Below, piece after piece: positions 33,201 through 41,369 of a DNA stretch of 64,000 nt. This DNA comes from an uncultured bacterium (GTDB lineage Bacteria; Bipolaricaulota; Bipolaricaulia; UBA7950; UBA9294), in assembly GCA_903857865.1 (NCBI GenBank), contig CAIOGO010000014.1:62001-126000 (forward strand). The letters run 5' to 3'. Within the stretch, counting starts at the first letter, position 1, and every line of letters starts with the position of its first letter. A model generated the notes under the pieces. That model saw only the letters and a program-made list of their open reading frames with translations, did not search any database and had not been told where the DNA came from. Position numbers and translations under genes: made by a program.

Positions 33201-34193
33201 CTCGACGACGCCCCGGACTTCGGCAACGACCACTCCACACGGAACCTGCTGGCTGAGCGTCTCCGAGACGAGCGCCGCGGCGCTCTGCGCCTCGGAGTAG
33301 GCGCTCGCGCTGGCGCCCGCATAGGCAGCGGCCTGCGCCGCCGCCCCACTCACGGCCATCGCACGGACCGCTGCCATCGCCGCGACTTCGGCACTGGCGT
33401 CCGCTTCAGCCTGCGCGCTCGCAAACGCGGCGGCGGCAGCCGTCACCTCGGCCTGGGCTCGGGCGAAGACCTCGGCCATCGCCTCGGCCACGGAGGAGGC
33501 GTAGCTCTCAACTCCGACCGCCACTGCCGCGCAAGCTTCGGCGCTCGCTCTGGCTTCCGCTGCCGCCACTGCAATCGCCTGCGCGATCGCGGCGGCATCC
33601 GCCGATGCATTCGCGCTCGCCACCGCGCACGCGCCCGCCGACGCATCAGCCCGTGACGCTGCGCTCGCGCAAGCAAGCGCAAAGGCATCGGCTGACGAGG
33701 ACGCAGCCGCGGATGCCGTAGCACACGCGGTCGCACTGGCCGCGGCTCGGGCCTCGGCACCCGCGCAGGACTCCGCGAACGCCGCGGCACGCCCGACCGC
33801 CCAACTGGCCGCATCGGCAATCGCCGCGACGCTCGCCTCGGCGGTTGCCGCCGCCTCCGCGCACGCGACGGCGGAGCTCGACGCTTCCTGAGTTGCCACG
33901 TCTCGTGCGGATGCCACGGCCGCCGCGGCGTCCGCTGCCGCTTGGCTCGCGGACCAAGCCGCCGCGAGCCTTCCGCTTCCGTCGAATTGCCCCAAGAGCC
34001 CCTGCGCGGCCGCCGCGATCGCCGCTGCATCCGCGGCCGCCTGTGCTGCCGCCGCGGCGGATGCCTGCGCCCCGTCAACGATGTCGGACAAGATGATCGT
34101 TCTGCTCGGAGCCTGTGTGCCCGTTTGCGTGGACGCCGCGAGACTCGCGAGTACGAGAAGTCCGACCAGTAGAAGAACCTTCGTCGCTCTCAC
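30276..34193 (-). CDS. Giant alanine/serine-rich silk-like exported protein with C-terminal repeated modules
   Basis: This is a protein of 1,305 residues. Residues 1-25 form a signal peptide (VLLLVGLLVLASLAAS). Residues about 35-910 are almost entirely Ala, with Ser, Glu, Gln, Thr, Val and a regular scatter of Tyr, Cys and Arg, in patterns such as AQAxAxAxA; Pro and Gly are rare. Such sequence favours long helices or stacked Ala sheets, like silk or coiled fibre proteins. A Cys/Pro/Gly-rich hinge follows (CQQAGTGPCPPCGQEQPG). The C-terminal 330 residues are a normal domain region with two related units, each with a Cys, a phenylalanine (F-V/L-C), YVLQAA or MLQAA and a final LRAVY or YRAVY. 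It is probably an extracellular fibre or matrix protein whose tail anchors or assembles it. GTG 34193 was chosen from GGAGG spacing. Confidence 0.8.
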   Translation of the reverse strand: MRATKVLLLVGLLVLASLAASTQTGTQAPSRTIILSDIVDGAQASAAAAAQAAADAAAIAAAAQGLLGQFDGSGRLAAAWSASQAAADAAAAVASARDVATQEASSSAVACAEAAATAEASVAAIADAASWAVGRAAAFAESCAGAEARAAASATACATASAAASSSADAFALACASAASRADASAGACAVASANASADAAAIAQAIAVAAAEARASAEACAAVAVGVESYASSVAEAMAEVFARAQAEVTAAAAAFASAQAEADASAEVAAMAAVRAMAVSGAAAQAAAYAGASASAYSEAQSAAALVSETLSQQVPCGVVVAEVRGVVEAIATAVAQADAAAKAAAQAAALASASASAHAEAAASAHARAQAQADAAAVAYSRAEAAAQAIAQAQASAKAEAFAAAAAIAQAHAEAEARAGAIAVAAAQAQAAARAAASAIAVAKSSAEAEATAVAQACAAAFAHAEAMAEAVARATASAQSYSEAIAQACAQASAVAQAMASAVAESQAAASAGAAAAASACARAQAAASAAASAYATAASEATASATAAATAYGSAQAAAAAQAAAIAAAVAEAQAQAGACAAAAAEAQASATACAEATASAASSAEATASAAGTGEAYSQTFAAAVATSSSEAFAHAQAAAAAAARAQAALGAASAAYANAYAAAATGSQSLCGAVGDAQASALAAAEARAQAEATARAEAESLASALAEAGASARAAARAEADAWTQVAVGVDALASAQATAEADAHAAAWAYANAEAAARTGVGAIALAQADAEAAAYAAASAVAAANAAVAVAVRAAADAFAEASAYAGAAAAAEASAQVAAFAAAQTIAEVQASASVSAEVLALAMADATASASAAAEANASAVVAAEATAEALAQAYAMASAAANAEATARTSVEVVPNVQTSIQSFIDPDCLTPVCQQAGTGPCPPCGQEQPGVPGTTPTGCGKAEELSWDFGEVPSGMSFNGSQSIPSDVMQRLSAYAIVGAIPSGDNLPAGASVSIDLEGRKGIVSGTFTAGMSYYATFEFLDSRQCAVVRLLVTMSTGRTSEPEQVARACTSISAVQESSVFLFLGTRMAEISATIVVGYAEERVTPFQVCDAAGMKFMLQAAATAGAAGSDPSPFARWEKLSAATGAWEAISTETAIVVVLEPDAQYRAVYAQKGFTFTPGTRVTQACMEVSSVLMYQRIPLVTAAVPEFATDPLTAPISVGRDKPQDTPFRLCGTPGITYVLQAASEYWTREQVKLVFWKWQRYNAATEAWDDILIQLTSETQPTNVLSVTLENAAQLRAVYRQAIQLR

Positions 34194-34196
34194 CAC

Positions 34197-34607
34197 GACC
34201 TCCTCTTAGATCTGCCCCGGGCTTCCCGGGGAGCTTCTCCTTGACGGTCGACGGAGAGCCGCATCGAAGCGGCATAGCGAGCCACAGACAATGCACCCTT
34301 GCAGGCGGACCCAGCGAGGTTGCGCCGGATTCTCAGCAGAGGGCCATGGCCGATCTATTTCTTCGCCAACCCACCGCAGCCACCGATCACTATACAGCCG
34401 ACCCCGCCAGAACGTGTCATGCCGGGCACCTCTGTGCGTTCATCGCCTGCGAACCCCTCCGGACTTCCCCCCGTGGGACGCTGCTGCTCGACGTCGAGGG
34501 GCACTCTCCCAGCAGCCCATCTGTGGCCTCACCGGCCAAACCACACGGCGGATTCGACCATCGCTTGCCCTCTTGTTCTCACCTATGTCTTCCGCTATCA
34601 TCCTCTC
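34197..34607. other. Divergent intergenic region between silk-like and radC genes
   Basis: No gene is seen. A hairpin CCCCGGG-CTT-CCCGGGG lies near 34216-34232 in the leader of the silk-like gene. The radC promoter is at 34573-34601. Confidence 0.4.
34573..34601 (+). promoter_or_regulatory. Putative radC promoter, close to leaderless
   Basis: TTGTTC and TATCAT are separated by 17 bases. The -10 box ends only 6 bases before ATG 34608 and no ribosome site fits between, so the transcript may begin at or near the start codon. Confidence 0.4.
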
Positions 34608-35333
34608 ATGACTCCCGTACCCCTTTCTGGAAAGACACAAGAGCCGTCGCTCACGCGCTGGGACCCCGACGGGGTGCGCCAAATGCGCCTTCTCCCCCGC
34701 ATCGACCGGCCGCGAGAGAAGCTGGCCGCCCGCGGGCCCACCGCGCTGTCGGACGCCGAACTCCTCGCCGTTCTCCTCGGCAGCGGCACGCGCAAACTCG
34801 GGATCCTTGACCTCGCCAAGAGGGTTTTCGAGACATTCGGGGGCCGCCTGGCGACGGTCACGCCGCTCGCACTCCAGGAGATTCCGGGGCTCGGTCAGGC
34901 CAAGGCGTGCCAGATCGTCGCGGCGATGGAATTGGCGCGGCGCGAGCTGGCGCGTCCACGCGTCGTCATCGAGCACGCCGCCGACGCTCTGCCGTACCTC
35001 GAGTCGATCCGCGGGCAGAGACAGGAGCACTTCGTCTGCCTCTCACTCAGCGGCGCCAACGAGGTCCTCGCCTCACGCACTGTCACGGTCGGCTTGCTCG
35101 ACCAGAACCAGGTCCACCCGCGCGAGGTGTTCGCGGACCCGCTCTCCGACCGCGCGGCGGCGATCCTCGTCGCGCACAACCACCCGTCGGGGACCCTCAC
35201 GGCAAGCCCCGAGGACATCGCGCTCACGTCCCGCCTAGCCAGGGCCGGTGAGCTACTCGGCATCCGCGTCCTCGATCACCTCATCGTGACGAAGGACGGC
35301 TACCTGTCCCTCAAGGCGGCCGGACACTTGTAG
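34608..35333 (+). CDS. radC: RadC-family protein (JAMM/MPN domain)
   Basis: This 241-residue protein is a canonical RadC: PREKLAARGPTALSDAELLA, then the helix-hairpin-helix LQEIPGLGQAKACQI, and the JAMM metal site LVAHNHPSGTLTASPEDIAL. The name is historical; a direct role in DNA repair is doubtful. It stands alone and converges on the MFS gene 30 bases away. An internal ATG at 34683 is an alternative start. Unlike the copy at 18623 it is not linked to restriction genes. Confidence 0.9.
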   Translation: MTPVPLSGKTQEPSLTRWDPDGVRQMRLLPRIDRPREKLAARGPTALSDAELLAVLLGSGTRKLGILDLAKRVFETFGGRLATVTPLALQEIPGLGQAKACQIVAAMELARRELARPRVVIEHAADALPYLESIRGQRQEHFVCLSLSGANEVLASRTVTVGLLDQNQVHPREVFADPLSDRAAAILVAHNHPSGTLTASPEDIALTSRLARAGELLGIRVLDHLIVTKDGYLSLKAAGHL

Positions 35334-35363
35334 CCGACCGATCTTTCTTCCCGTGGTCCTCCG

Positions 35364-36575
35364 CTAGCGACGCCCCGTGAGCAGCTCCGACTCCCGCAAT
35401 TGGGTGGCGAGAACGAGAGCGACGACGAGAAGTCCGGTCAAGATGACCAGAGAGAGCGTCATCGAGCCCGACGACGACTTCAGCGCATCCATCCCGAGGA
35501 TGAAGGCGATCCCCGAGACCTGCCCGACGAGAAGCAGGAGCCCGTTCGACGTGCCCTCCGGCGCCGGGTGCGTGATCTCGGCGCCGTACTGCAACCCGAG
35601 CGGCCCCGACGAGAGGAGGAACGCGCCAAGGACGAAGCTCGACGCGAGCAAGAGTCCGTAGCCTGTCGCGAACGTCACCCCAACCAGCCCCGGGATGGCT
35701 CCGGCGAGCGCCACGAGCATGAACGGCACACGGCGACGCAGCCGATCCGACAGCGCCGGGATCACGAGTGCACCGACGATTCCCCCGACGACCATCATTC
35801 CTCCGGCCAGGCCGGCCTGGTCGATCGAGAATCCTCGGGGCCGCACGATGTCCTCAATCCACGTCGTGACGGCGTTGAACAGGCCGAGGCCGATGAGGAA
35901 GAGGACGAGAAGGAGGAGGAAATTGCGGTTGCGCAGCATCGACTTGAGGCCGTCGAACACGAGCGACCGCTCCTCGGGACCCACAGGGGTTGCCGGCCTC
36001 TCCCGCACAAAGACGAAGAACAGAGTGGACGCCGCCGCGGCAGCTATCCCGTAGATGAGCAAAGCCTGAGGAAGACTCGATCCGAGAACGAGGACCGGCG
36101 TCACGGCCAGCCCGATGAAGATGCCGCCGTACATGGCCAGCGACCCGAGCCCGGCCGCCGTCGCGCGCTCCCGCAGCGGGAACCAACGCCCGGCGAGCTT
36201 GGCGATCGCATTGAGGATGAACGGCTGCCCGATGGCGATTCCTACTTGCGCCACGAGGACCCAGGCGTAGTCCGCGGCCAGGAGGCCGCGCAGGAGGCCG
36301 AAGGCGCCGGTTAGCACGACGCCGATGCCGACTCCGACGCGGATCCCGTACGTGTCGAGAACCCACGACGCCGGGATCGAGACGACGATGAACACAAGCA
36401 TAAAGACGAGGGACAGGAGTCCGATCGCCAGGTCGGAGACGCCGTAGAACTCGGCCGCCACGCGGGTGACGGGCGCGAAGCTGATCCACAGGAGCTGGTT
36501 TGCCGCGACGGCCAGCATGAACGCGGCAAGAACGACGAAGCGATACCCAGACGCACGAACCGACGACTCGGTCAT
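35364..36575 (-). CDS. Major facilitator superfamily transporter
   Basis: This 403-residue protein has 12 predicted membrane segments, the first being RFVVLAAFMLAVAANQLLWI. The MFS loop motif appears in altered form between segments 2 and 3, and ERATAAGLGSLAMYGGIFIG marks segment 5. The pattern resembles FLVCR/heme-type or sugar-phosphate-type MFS members, but the substrate cannot be called. The central loop (about residues 190-215) is cytoplasmic and charged. ATG 36575 follows GGGAGG. The beta-barrel-like gene upstream ends 82 bases before... on the same strand at 36658, so the two may be co-transcribed. Confidence 0.85.
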   Translation of the reverse strand: MTESSVRASGYRFVVLAAFMLAVAANQLLWISFAPVTRVAAEFYGVSDLAIGLLSLVFMLVFIVVSIPASWVLDTYGIRVGVGIGVVLTGAFGLLRGLLAADYAWVLVAQVGIAIGQPFILNAIAKLAGRWFPLRERATAAGLGSLAMYGGIFIGLAVTPVLVLGSSLPQALLIYGIAAAAASTLFFVFVRERPATPVGPEERSLVFDGLKSMLRNRNFLLLLVLFLIGLGLFNAVTTWIEDIVRPRGFSIDQAGLAGGMMVVGGIVGALVIPALSDRLRRRVPFMLVALAGAIPGLVGVTFATGYGLLLASSFVLGAFLLSSGPLGLQYGAEITHPAPEGTSNGLLLLVGQVSGIAFILGMDALKSSSGSMTLSLVILTGLLVVALVLATQLRESELLTGRR

Positions 36576-36657
36576 TGAATCCTCCCAGATCCGTAGTGCG
36601 GCCGCCGGCTGCGACAGCGGTTGCCGCACCCGGAGAGGCCGTCTCTTCCTTCCTCTT

Positions 36658-37755
36658 CTACAGGAGCTCCAACGCCGCGGACATGGACACGTCGATCGAC
36701 CATCCCGGTTCTCCCGTCCTATGCGACACCGAGGCCTGCAGTCCGAGGCTGCCACGAGAGAGACTGAACACCAGGCCCAGGCTCGCCTGGTGCGTCGTCG
36801 TCGCCGGGACTCCGGACGGCTTGATCCGGGAGAGTGTGTACCCGGCCGTCACAGCTTGTCCTTCGCCGAGATCGACGACGTAGGATGCGGAGCCGACGAG
36901 CGAGTTCTCGTCAAGGAGGTCGAACGGCCCCGAGAAGCTCACGTGGAAGAGGAACTGGTCGCTCGGACTCGACGCGAACGCCGCGTCGGCGGAGCTCGCG
37001 AAGACGGCGCTCTGCGCCCCGCCGTACGGGTCGAGCAGCTCGTAGCCCGCTCCAACCTGCACAGCCCACCCGCAACGGCGTCCCCTGCCCGTCGAAAGCA
37101 CGAGATCCTCAATCGTAAGAAGAGCGCGCGCGTCCAACTGGACGCCGGCGTCGAACTCGACGATCGCTTCGATGTCGGCCACGAGTTCACTCGGCGATGC
37201 GTACTCACCCGCCCGCGCGATCACGCTCGCGACGGCGAGAACGGCATCCTCGGACAAGCTGGCGGGAATCGCCCGGAGGGAGACGAGAGCCGTACCGATC
37301 TCGATCGCTTTGGCGAGCGGCGTGACATCGGTGAATCGCCCGAGGCCGAGCCCGGCGCGGGCGTCCAATCCCGGTTGTGGGAGTCCCGTCGACGCTGCCG
37401 CTTCCAGGCCACCGAAGAGGAAGAAGGCGCCCTCACTCCACGGATACACCCGATAGGTGAACGCTCCCTGGCCGAGCCAGGCTGTGGGGACGAAGCCCGA
37501 CAACGCGAGTTCGGCCGCACCGACAAGCGTGCATCCTGAATTCGGCGAGTCGAAGAGCTGGTCGTAGGCCACGGCCAGGCGCCCGGAATTGACGTCGACG
37601 AACGGGGTCGCCGCATCGTCGTAGTAGCGGTACGCGAACGTCACCCGCGCGTCGACCATCGACGACTCCGGGGACCGGTAGCTGCACAAAGACTGCGCAC
37701 TCGCAGCCGACGCAGCGAACGCAACGAGAAGCAGACCCACGCCCATCCTTCTCAC
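36658..37755 (-). CDS. Exported beta-barrel-like protein
   Basis: This 365-residue protein begins with a signal peptide (VGLLLVAFAASAASA, then QS). The rest is a series of amphipathic strands (DARVTFAYRYYDD, FTYRVYPWSEGAFFLFGGLE, WAVQVGAGYELLD) and ends with alternating hydrophobic residues (IDVSMSAALELL). This suggests an outer-membrane-type beta-barrel, although the final residue is not aromatic. Family unknown. GTG 37755 follows GGGAGG with good spacing; ATG 37746 is the alternative. Confidence 0.65.
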   Translation of the reverse strand: MRRMGVGLLLVAFAASAASAQSLCSYRSPESSMVDARVTFAYRYYDDAATPFVDVNSGRLAVAYDQLFDSPNSGCTLVGAAELALSGFVPTAWLGQGAFTYRVYPWSEGAFFLFGGLEAAASTGLPQPGLDARAGLGLGRFTDVTPLAKAIEIGTALVSLRAIPASLSEDAVLAVASVIARAGEYASPSELVADIEAIVEFDAGVQLDARALLTIEDLVLSTGRGRRCGWAVQVGAGYELLDPYGGAQSAVFASSADAAFASSPSDQFLFHVSFSGPFDLLDENSLVGSASYVVDLGEGQAVTAGYTLSRIKPSGVPATTTHQASLGLVFSLSRGSLGLQASVSHRTGEPGWSIDVSMSAALELL

Positions 37756-38351
37756 CTTGCCACCTCCCGCGGCACGCCAAGTCTATGCCCGGATGCACTG
37801 TGGAGCCAACCGGCCGCCGCCCACCCCCTCCCACCGCGGGCCGCAGGCACGGCAGGGCCCACGGCCGCCCGGAGCCTGGACGGCGCCAAGGTCACTGCGC
37901 CCCATGTTGGCGGACCGATGTCCCTTGTCACGCCGGTGGGACCAACTATACTCCCACCCTATCATTGCCCAGAGCGCCCACAGCGCCGCGGGACTCACAC
38001 AAGGTCGGGAGGAGGCGTCTCATGAGCGTAGCTCGTTGTGAGCTTGTCGATGCGGGCCTCCGAAGCCCGTCGACTCGATAGGCGCACCCCGGCCGTTCGT
38101 CTTCCCGCAGGACCGATTCATTCGGTGAGTTGGTGTCCGTTCGGACGCACCGGTTCCCACGAGGCGCAGTGACGTCTCTCGGCCAGCGTCCGGCATCCCT
38201 CGAACCTTGCGAGGGGGTTCGACGACTCATCTGTGGAAGAGCCCGCAAGGGGCTCACCGAGAAGGGCGGGCAGTGGGAACGGCGACCCACAGTAAGGAAG
38301 AACCAGCGCGGGCCGTCAGCCCGCACGAGAAGGTTGACCAGGGAGGTCGAG
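37756..38351. other. Long gap, hairpin-dense, possible structured RNA
   Basis: No credible protein gene. From about 38045 to 38345 many short GC-rich stems follow each other: GTCGATGCGGGC with GCCCGTCGAC, GTCCG-TTC-GGAC, GAGCCC-GCAAG-GGGCTC and GCGGGC-CGTCA-GCCCGC. CTGTGG and CCACAG could close the 3' part. It directly precedes a small gene at 38352 on the plus strand. No known RNA family motif was recognised. Confidence 0.35.
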
Positions 38352-38570
38352 ATGCACGAGACGCACTTCTTTTTTGAGATGGCGCAAGCGATTGCCACGG
38401 AGCGCATCGCGGACGCAGAGAAGGAGCGGGCCACTCACCGCGCCCACCTGCGGAACCGCGCCGAGATACGTCTGCAGCGGGCCGTAGCTCTCTGCCGGCG
38501 CGATGGGCTCGATCGAGGGACGGTGGCACGAGAACTCGCCACGCTCTTGAGCGATCGCTCGGAGAACTAG
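38352..38570 (+). CDS. Small charged protein of unknown function
   Basis: This 72-residue, highly helical and basic protein (MHETHFFFEMAQAIATERIA, then RAHLRNRAEIRLQRAVALCR) has no signal or membrane segment. GGGAGGTCGAG precedes the ATG. It is followed by two hairpins, which supports a real transcription unit. No family recognised. Confidence 0.5.
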   Translation: MHETHFFFEMAQAIATERIADAEKERATHRAHLRNRAEIRLQRAVALCRRDGLDRGTVARELATLLSDRSEN

Positions 38571-38578
38571 ACCGCATG

Positions 38579-38609
38579 GGAGGGGAGGGACCGCCGGTCC
38601 CTCCCCTCC
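38579..38609. terminator. Perfect 14-base hairpin after the small gene
   Basis: GGAGGGGAGGGACC-GCC-GGTCCCTCCCCTCC lies 8 bases after the stop at 38570. Confidence 0.65.
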
Positions 38610-38622
38610 GATCCGAGGTTGG

Positions 38623-38644
38623 GGGGCGGCTGGCCGCCCCTTTT
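38623..38644 (+). terminator. Rho-independent terminator
   Basis: GGGGCGGC-TG-GCCGCCCC is followed by TTTT. It is the second hairpin downstream of the small gene. Confidence 0.65.
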
Positions 38645-38828
38645 CCTCGCCGGGGCAGCTTGCGCCTCCCATTCTTTTCGTCCGGGCGGCCGGGGCCCAC
38701 CCCTCTTCCTCGCCGTGGGCAGCTAGGGCCGCTTTCTCTTTTCCTAACGAGCAAGTAGAATCACCCCCGTTCCGGTGAGAGGGATTCTCGTCGAGCGACG
38801 AGAGTGGCGTTCCTGCAAGGAGATCCGC

Positions 38829-40067
38829 ATGAGGGTGTTGGTCACGGGGCTGTTCGAGCCCGCTGCCGTCCTCGCCATTCGGCGGCTCGGCGAGCTCGGC
38901 CATACGGTCGTCGCCGCCGAGGGGCATCACCTGGCCTACGCCGCCTACTCAAAGCACGTCAGCCGGCGCATCTGGGTTCCCAACATGCGGCACCATCCGG
39001 ACGCGTACGCTCAGGCGATCCTTCGCGAAATCGAGACGGGTCTCTACGACGCCTACTTCCCGAACTACGAAGAGATCATCCTCATGAGCCACTTCCGCGA
39101 CCGCGTCCTTGCGGCAACGAAGACGGCGATGGCCGACACGCAGACTCTTCTCACACTGCACGACAAGACGCGCCTCGATCGGCTCGCACACGAACTCGGC
39201 ATCGACACGCCGTCGACGTTCGCCCCGACCAGCATGGACGAGGCACGAGAGCACATCGCGAAGGTGAAACTCCCCGTCGTGATCAAGATGCGTCACACCT
39301 CGGGCGCCGCGGGATTCCGCAAGGCCACGACGCGCAAGGAGCTGGAGACGCAGTACGCCAACGTCGTGCGCGCGAACCGGCTCCCGGACTCGGACCTCCC
39401 TCTAGTCCAGCAGATGATTGACGGGCCGACAACCTGCACGCTCCACCTTTGCCGTGCCGGCGAAGTCGTCGGCGAAGTGATGTACCAGGGAGTCCGCACG
39501 ATGCCACGCACCGGCGGGACCACCGTGTGCCGCGAGAGCCGGCCGGACGCGGCGTGCAAGGAGGCCGCGGCGCGCATCGTTCGCCATCTTGGGTTCGAAG
39601 GGTTCTGCGGCTTTGACTTCGTCATGCAGACGGGGACCGGACGCGCGTTCCTCGTGGACGGCAACTGCCGGATCACGCCCGGCGTCGCCATGGCCTACCA
39701 CGGCGGCTGCGACATGGTCGAGGCGTGGATCCGCATGGTCAATGAAGAAGAGGTGTCGCCTCTTCCGCCGACACGAACCGGCGTGCGCACGAAGATGGGG
39801 TTCGGCGACTTCGTTTGGCTGCTCGAGAGCTACGCCGGAAGCTTCAAGGATTGGCGCGGCGAGCGCGCTCTGCGCAGGACCTGGTGGGCCGACCGCAAGG
39901 TGCCCGACGACATCGCCAGCCGGTCCGACCCTCTGCCCATCGTGATGCTGTGGGTCTACATCCTGGCAAACCTGTGGAAGCTCGTCTTCACGAGCTTCGA
40001 CTCAGCGCAGCTGTTCCTCTTCCACAACCAGTACGTGGAGCGCCCCCCGCAGCGAGGCAAGGCCTAG
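38829..40067 (+). CDS. ATP-grasp family ligase-like protein
   Basis: This 412-residue protein opens with a Rossmann-like preATP-grasp region (VLVTGLFEPAAVLAIRRLGE) and carries the ATP-grasp core. LPVVIKMRHTSGAAGFRKA is the ATP-binding loop strand; VQQMIDGPTTCTLHL and GFEGFCGFDFVMQ lead to FLVDGNCRITPGV, the metal-binding end. Such proteins join a carboxylate to an amine or other nucleophile; carbamoyl-phosphate-synthetase-like members act in cell wall, antibiotic or cofactor synthesis. The C-terminus holds a hydrophobic helix (PLPIVMLWVYILANLWKLVF) that could attach it to the membrane. AAGGAGAT supports ATG 38829. It converges on the LRR gene with stop codons overlapping at 40064-40067. Confidence 0.8.
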   Translation: MRVLVTGLFEPAAVLAIRRLGELGHTVVAAEGHHLAYAAYSKHVSRRIWVPNMRHHPDAYAQAILREIETGLYDAYFPNYEEIILMSHFRDRVLAATKTAMADTQTLLTLHDKTRLDRLAHELGIDTPSTFAPTSMDEAREHIAKVKLPVVIKMRHTSGAAGFRKATTRKELETQYANVVRANRLPDSDLPLVQQMIDGPTTCTLHLCRAGEVVGEVMYQGVRTMPRTGGTTVCRESRPDAACKEAAARIVRHLGFEGFCGFDFVMQTGTGRAFLVDGNCRITPGVAMAYHGGCDMVEAWIRMVNEEEVSPLPPTRTGVRTKMGFGDFVWLLESYAGSFKDWRGERALRRTWWADRKVPDDIASRSDPLPIVMLWVYILANLWKLVFTSFDSAQLFLFHNQYVERPPQRGKA

Positions 40068-41158
40068 GGTCCCGGATCGGCCAGCACGCGAACGCCGCGC
40101 GCTTCCAGCGCGGCAATCGACGTCGCAAACGCGCTGTCGATCCGCAGGCCGCGCAGGTTGACTTCGTCCCCTTCCCCGAGTCCGGGGTTCTGCACGAGCG
40201 GCGCAAGGTCGCCAATGCGTGTGCCGGAGAGCCCGAGGATTTCTAGCTTCGTCATACCCGACACCACGCCGGCGTCGGCGATGGGGTTCATGTCGAGCCA
40301 CAGCCTCTCCAACGCCGTCATGTTCTCGAGCGGACCGATATCGGAAACCTGATTGTCCCACAGGCTGAGCCGCCGCAGATGCACGAGCCCGACGAGCGGG
40401 GAGACATCACGGATCCGGTTCTCGCTCAGCCCGAGGAACTGGAGCGAGACAAGCCCCCGCAGGGGCTCGAGGTCCTCGATCTCGTTCTCGCCAAGACTGA
40501 GCTTCTTCAGGCTCGTGAGCGGAGGGAGAAACGCGAGGTCGCGCAGCCCCGTTCCAGGGAGCCCCAGCCACTCGAGCCGCGTCAGCCTCGAGAGCGGCCT
40601 CGGATCCTCGATCGGGCAAGCGCTCAGGCCGAGCTCAACGAGAGCCGTGAGCTCTCCGAGCGGCACAATGTCCCGAATGCGGCTGCCCCACAGGCCGAGG
40701 AAGCGCAATTCGCGCAGGTTCCTCAGGGCTTCCACGCTGTCGACGCTGTTGAAATCGAGATCGAGCCTCTGCAGCCTGATAAGCCGTCCGAGCGGAGTCA
40801 CGTCCTCCACGCGGTTGCTACGCAGGATGAGGGTCTCGAGACTAACGAGCCCCGCCAACGGGGAAAGGTCCGCGATGTAGTTCTCGCCGAGATCGAGGGC
40901 CGTGAGTCCTGTGCAAGCATCGAGGCCATCGAGGCGGCTGATCTCGCTTCCGACGGCACGCAGCTCCGTGAGGTCGGCCAGGCGCTTGCGAGTCAAGGCG
41001 TCGGTAGGAGCGCCAAGCGCCGCGCGCACCGCCGCTTCGAGGTGCGAATCGAAGAAGCGGACGCCGGACTCACTCGAACCGGGTCCCATCACGACGAAGA
41101 GGGCGAGGCCGGCGACCGCGACCAGCACGCGTCCCAGAGTCCGAGAGATGACGCTCAT
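40064..41158 (-). CDS. Exported leucine-rich repeat protein
   Basis: The first 30 of 364 residues form a signal or anchor (RVLVAVAGLALFVVM). Residues about 75-350 are about eleven 22-residue leucine-rich repeats of the internalin/SDS22 type, such as LTALDLGENYIADLSPLAGL and LQFLGLSENRIRDVSPLVGL. They form a curved beta solenoid used for protein binding. No LPXTG motif is present. A strong hairpin 50-90 bases upstream (41207-41246) separates it from the neighbouring gene. The stop overlaps the convergent ATP-grasp stop (CTAG). Confidence 0.88.
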   Translation of the reverse strand: MSVISRTLGRVLVAVAGLALFVVMGPGSSESGVRFFDSHLEAAVRAALGAPTDALTRKRLADLTELRAVGSEISRLDGLDACTGLTALDLGENYIADLSPLAGLVSLETLILRSNRVEDVTPLGRLIRLQRLDLDFNSVDSVEALRNLRELRFLGLWGSRIRDIVPLGELTALVELGLSACPIEDPRPLSRLTRLEWLGLPGTGLRDLAFLPPLTSLKKLSLGENEIEDLEPLRGLVSLQFLGLSENRIRDVSPLVGLVHLRRLSLWDNQVSDIGPLENMTALERLWLDMNPIADAGVVSGMTKLEILGLSGTRIGDLAPLVQNPGLGEGDEVNLRGLRIDSAFATSIAALEARGVRVLADPGP

Positions 41159-41206
41159 GGCAGGTCAGTGTACGACGCACAACGAGGCAATCCACCCAAC
41201 GAAGAA

Positions 41207-41246
41207 GGAGGGAGGAAAGCGGCTCTCGTTTCGCTTTCCTCCCTCC
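41207..41246 (-). terminator. Terminator of the Cys-rich protein gene
   Basis: GGAGGGAGGAAAGCG and CGCTTTCCTCCCTCC are perfect 15-base arms around a 10-base loop. On the minus strand a pyrimidine-rich TTCTTCG follows. It lies 124 bases after the stop at 41370. Confidence 0.6.
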
Positions 41247-41369
41247 CGGAGTCAAGGAGGCGTCGTTGTTTCGGAGGTTTCGCGTCCAGTCTAGCGTCGC
41301 GCGCCCCGCGGCCAAGGAGCTACGTCCGCCGCGCTCGGGACGCTGGGCACCTCGCAAGGGGACTCGCGC

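Noticed and set aside
31919-33656. Several long frames on both strands within the silk-like gene
   Set aside because: Ala codons (GCN) give stop-free Arg, Pro and Gly frames in the other five readings. Only the minus-strand frame has a signal peptide and continues into a folded tail.
31465-34085. CRISPR array or minisatellite
   Set aside because: The repetition is in amino-acid pattern, not in fixed-length DNA repeats with spacers. No CRISPR array or cas gene was seen anywhere in the window.
38045-38345. RNase P RNA, tmRNA or SRP RNA
   Set aside because: The conserved cores (GAGGAAAGTCC for RNase P, a tRNA-like end for tmRNA, GGTCAGG..GGAAGC for SRP) are missing.
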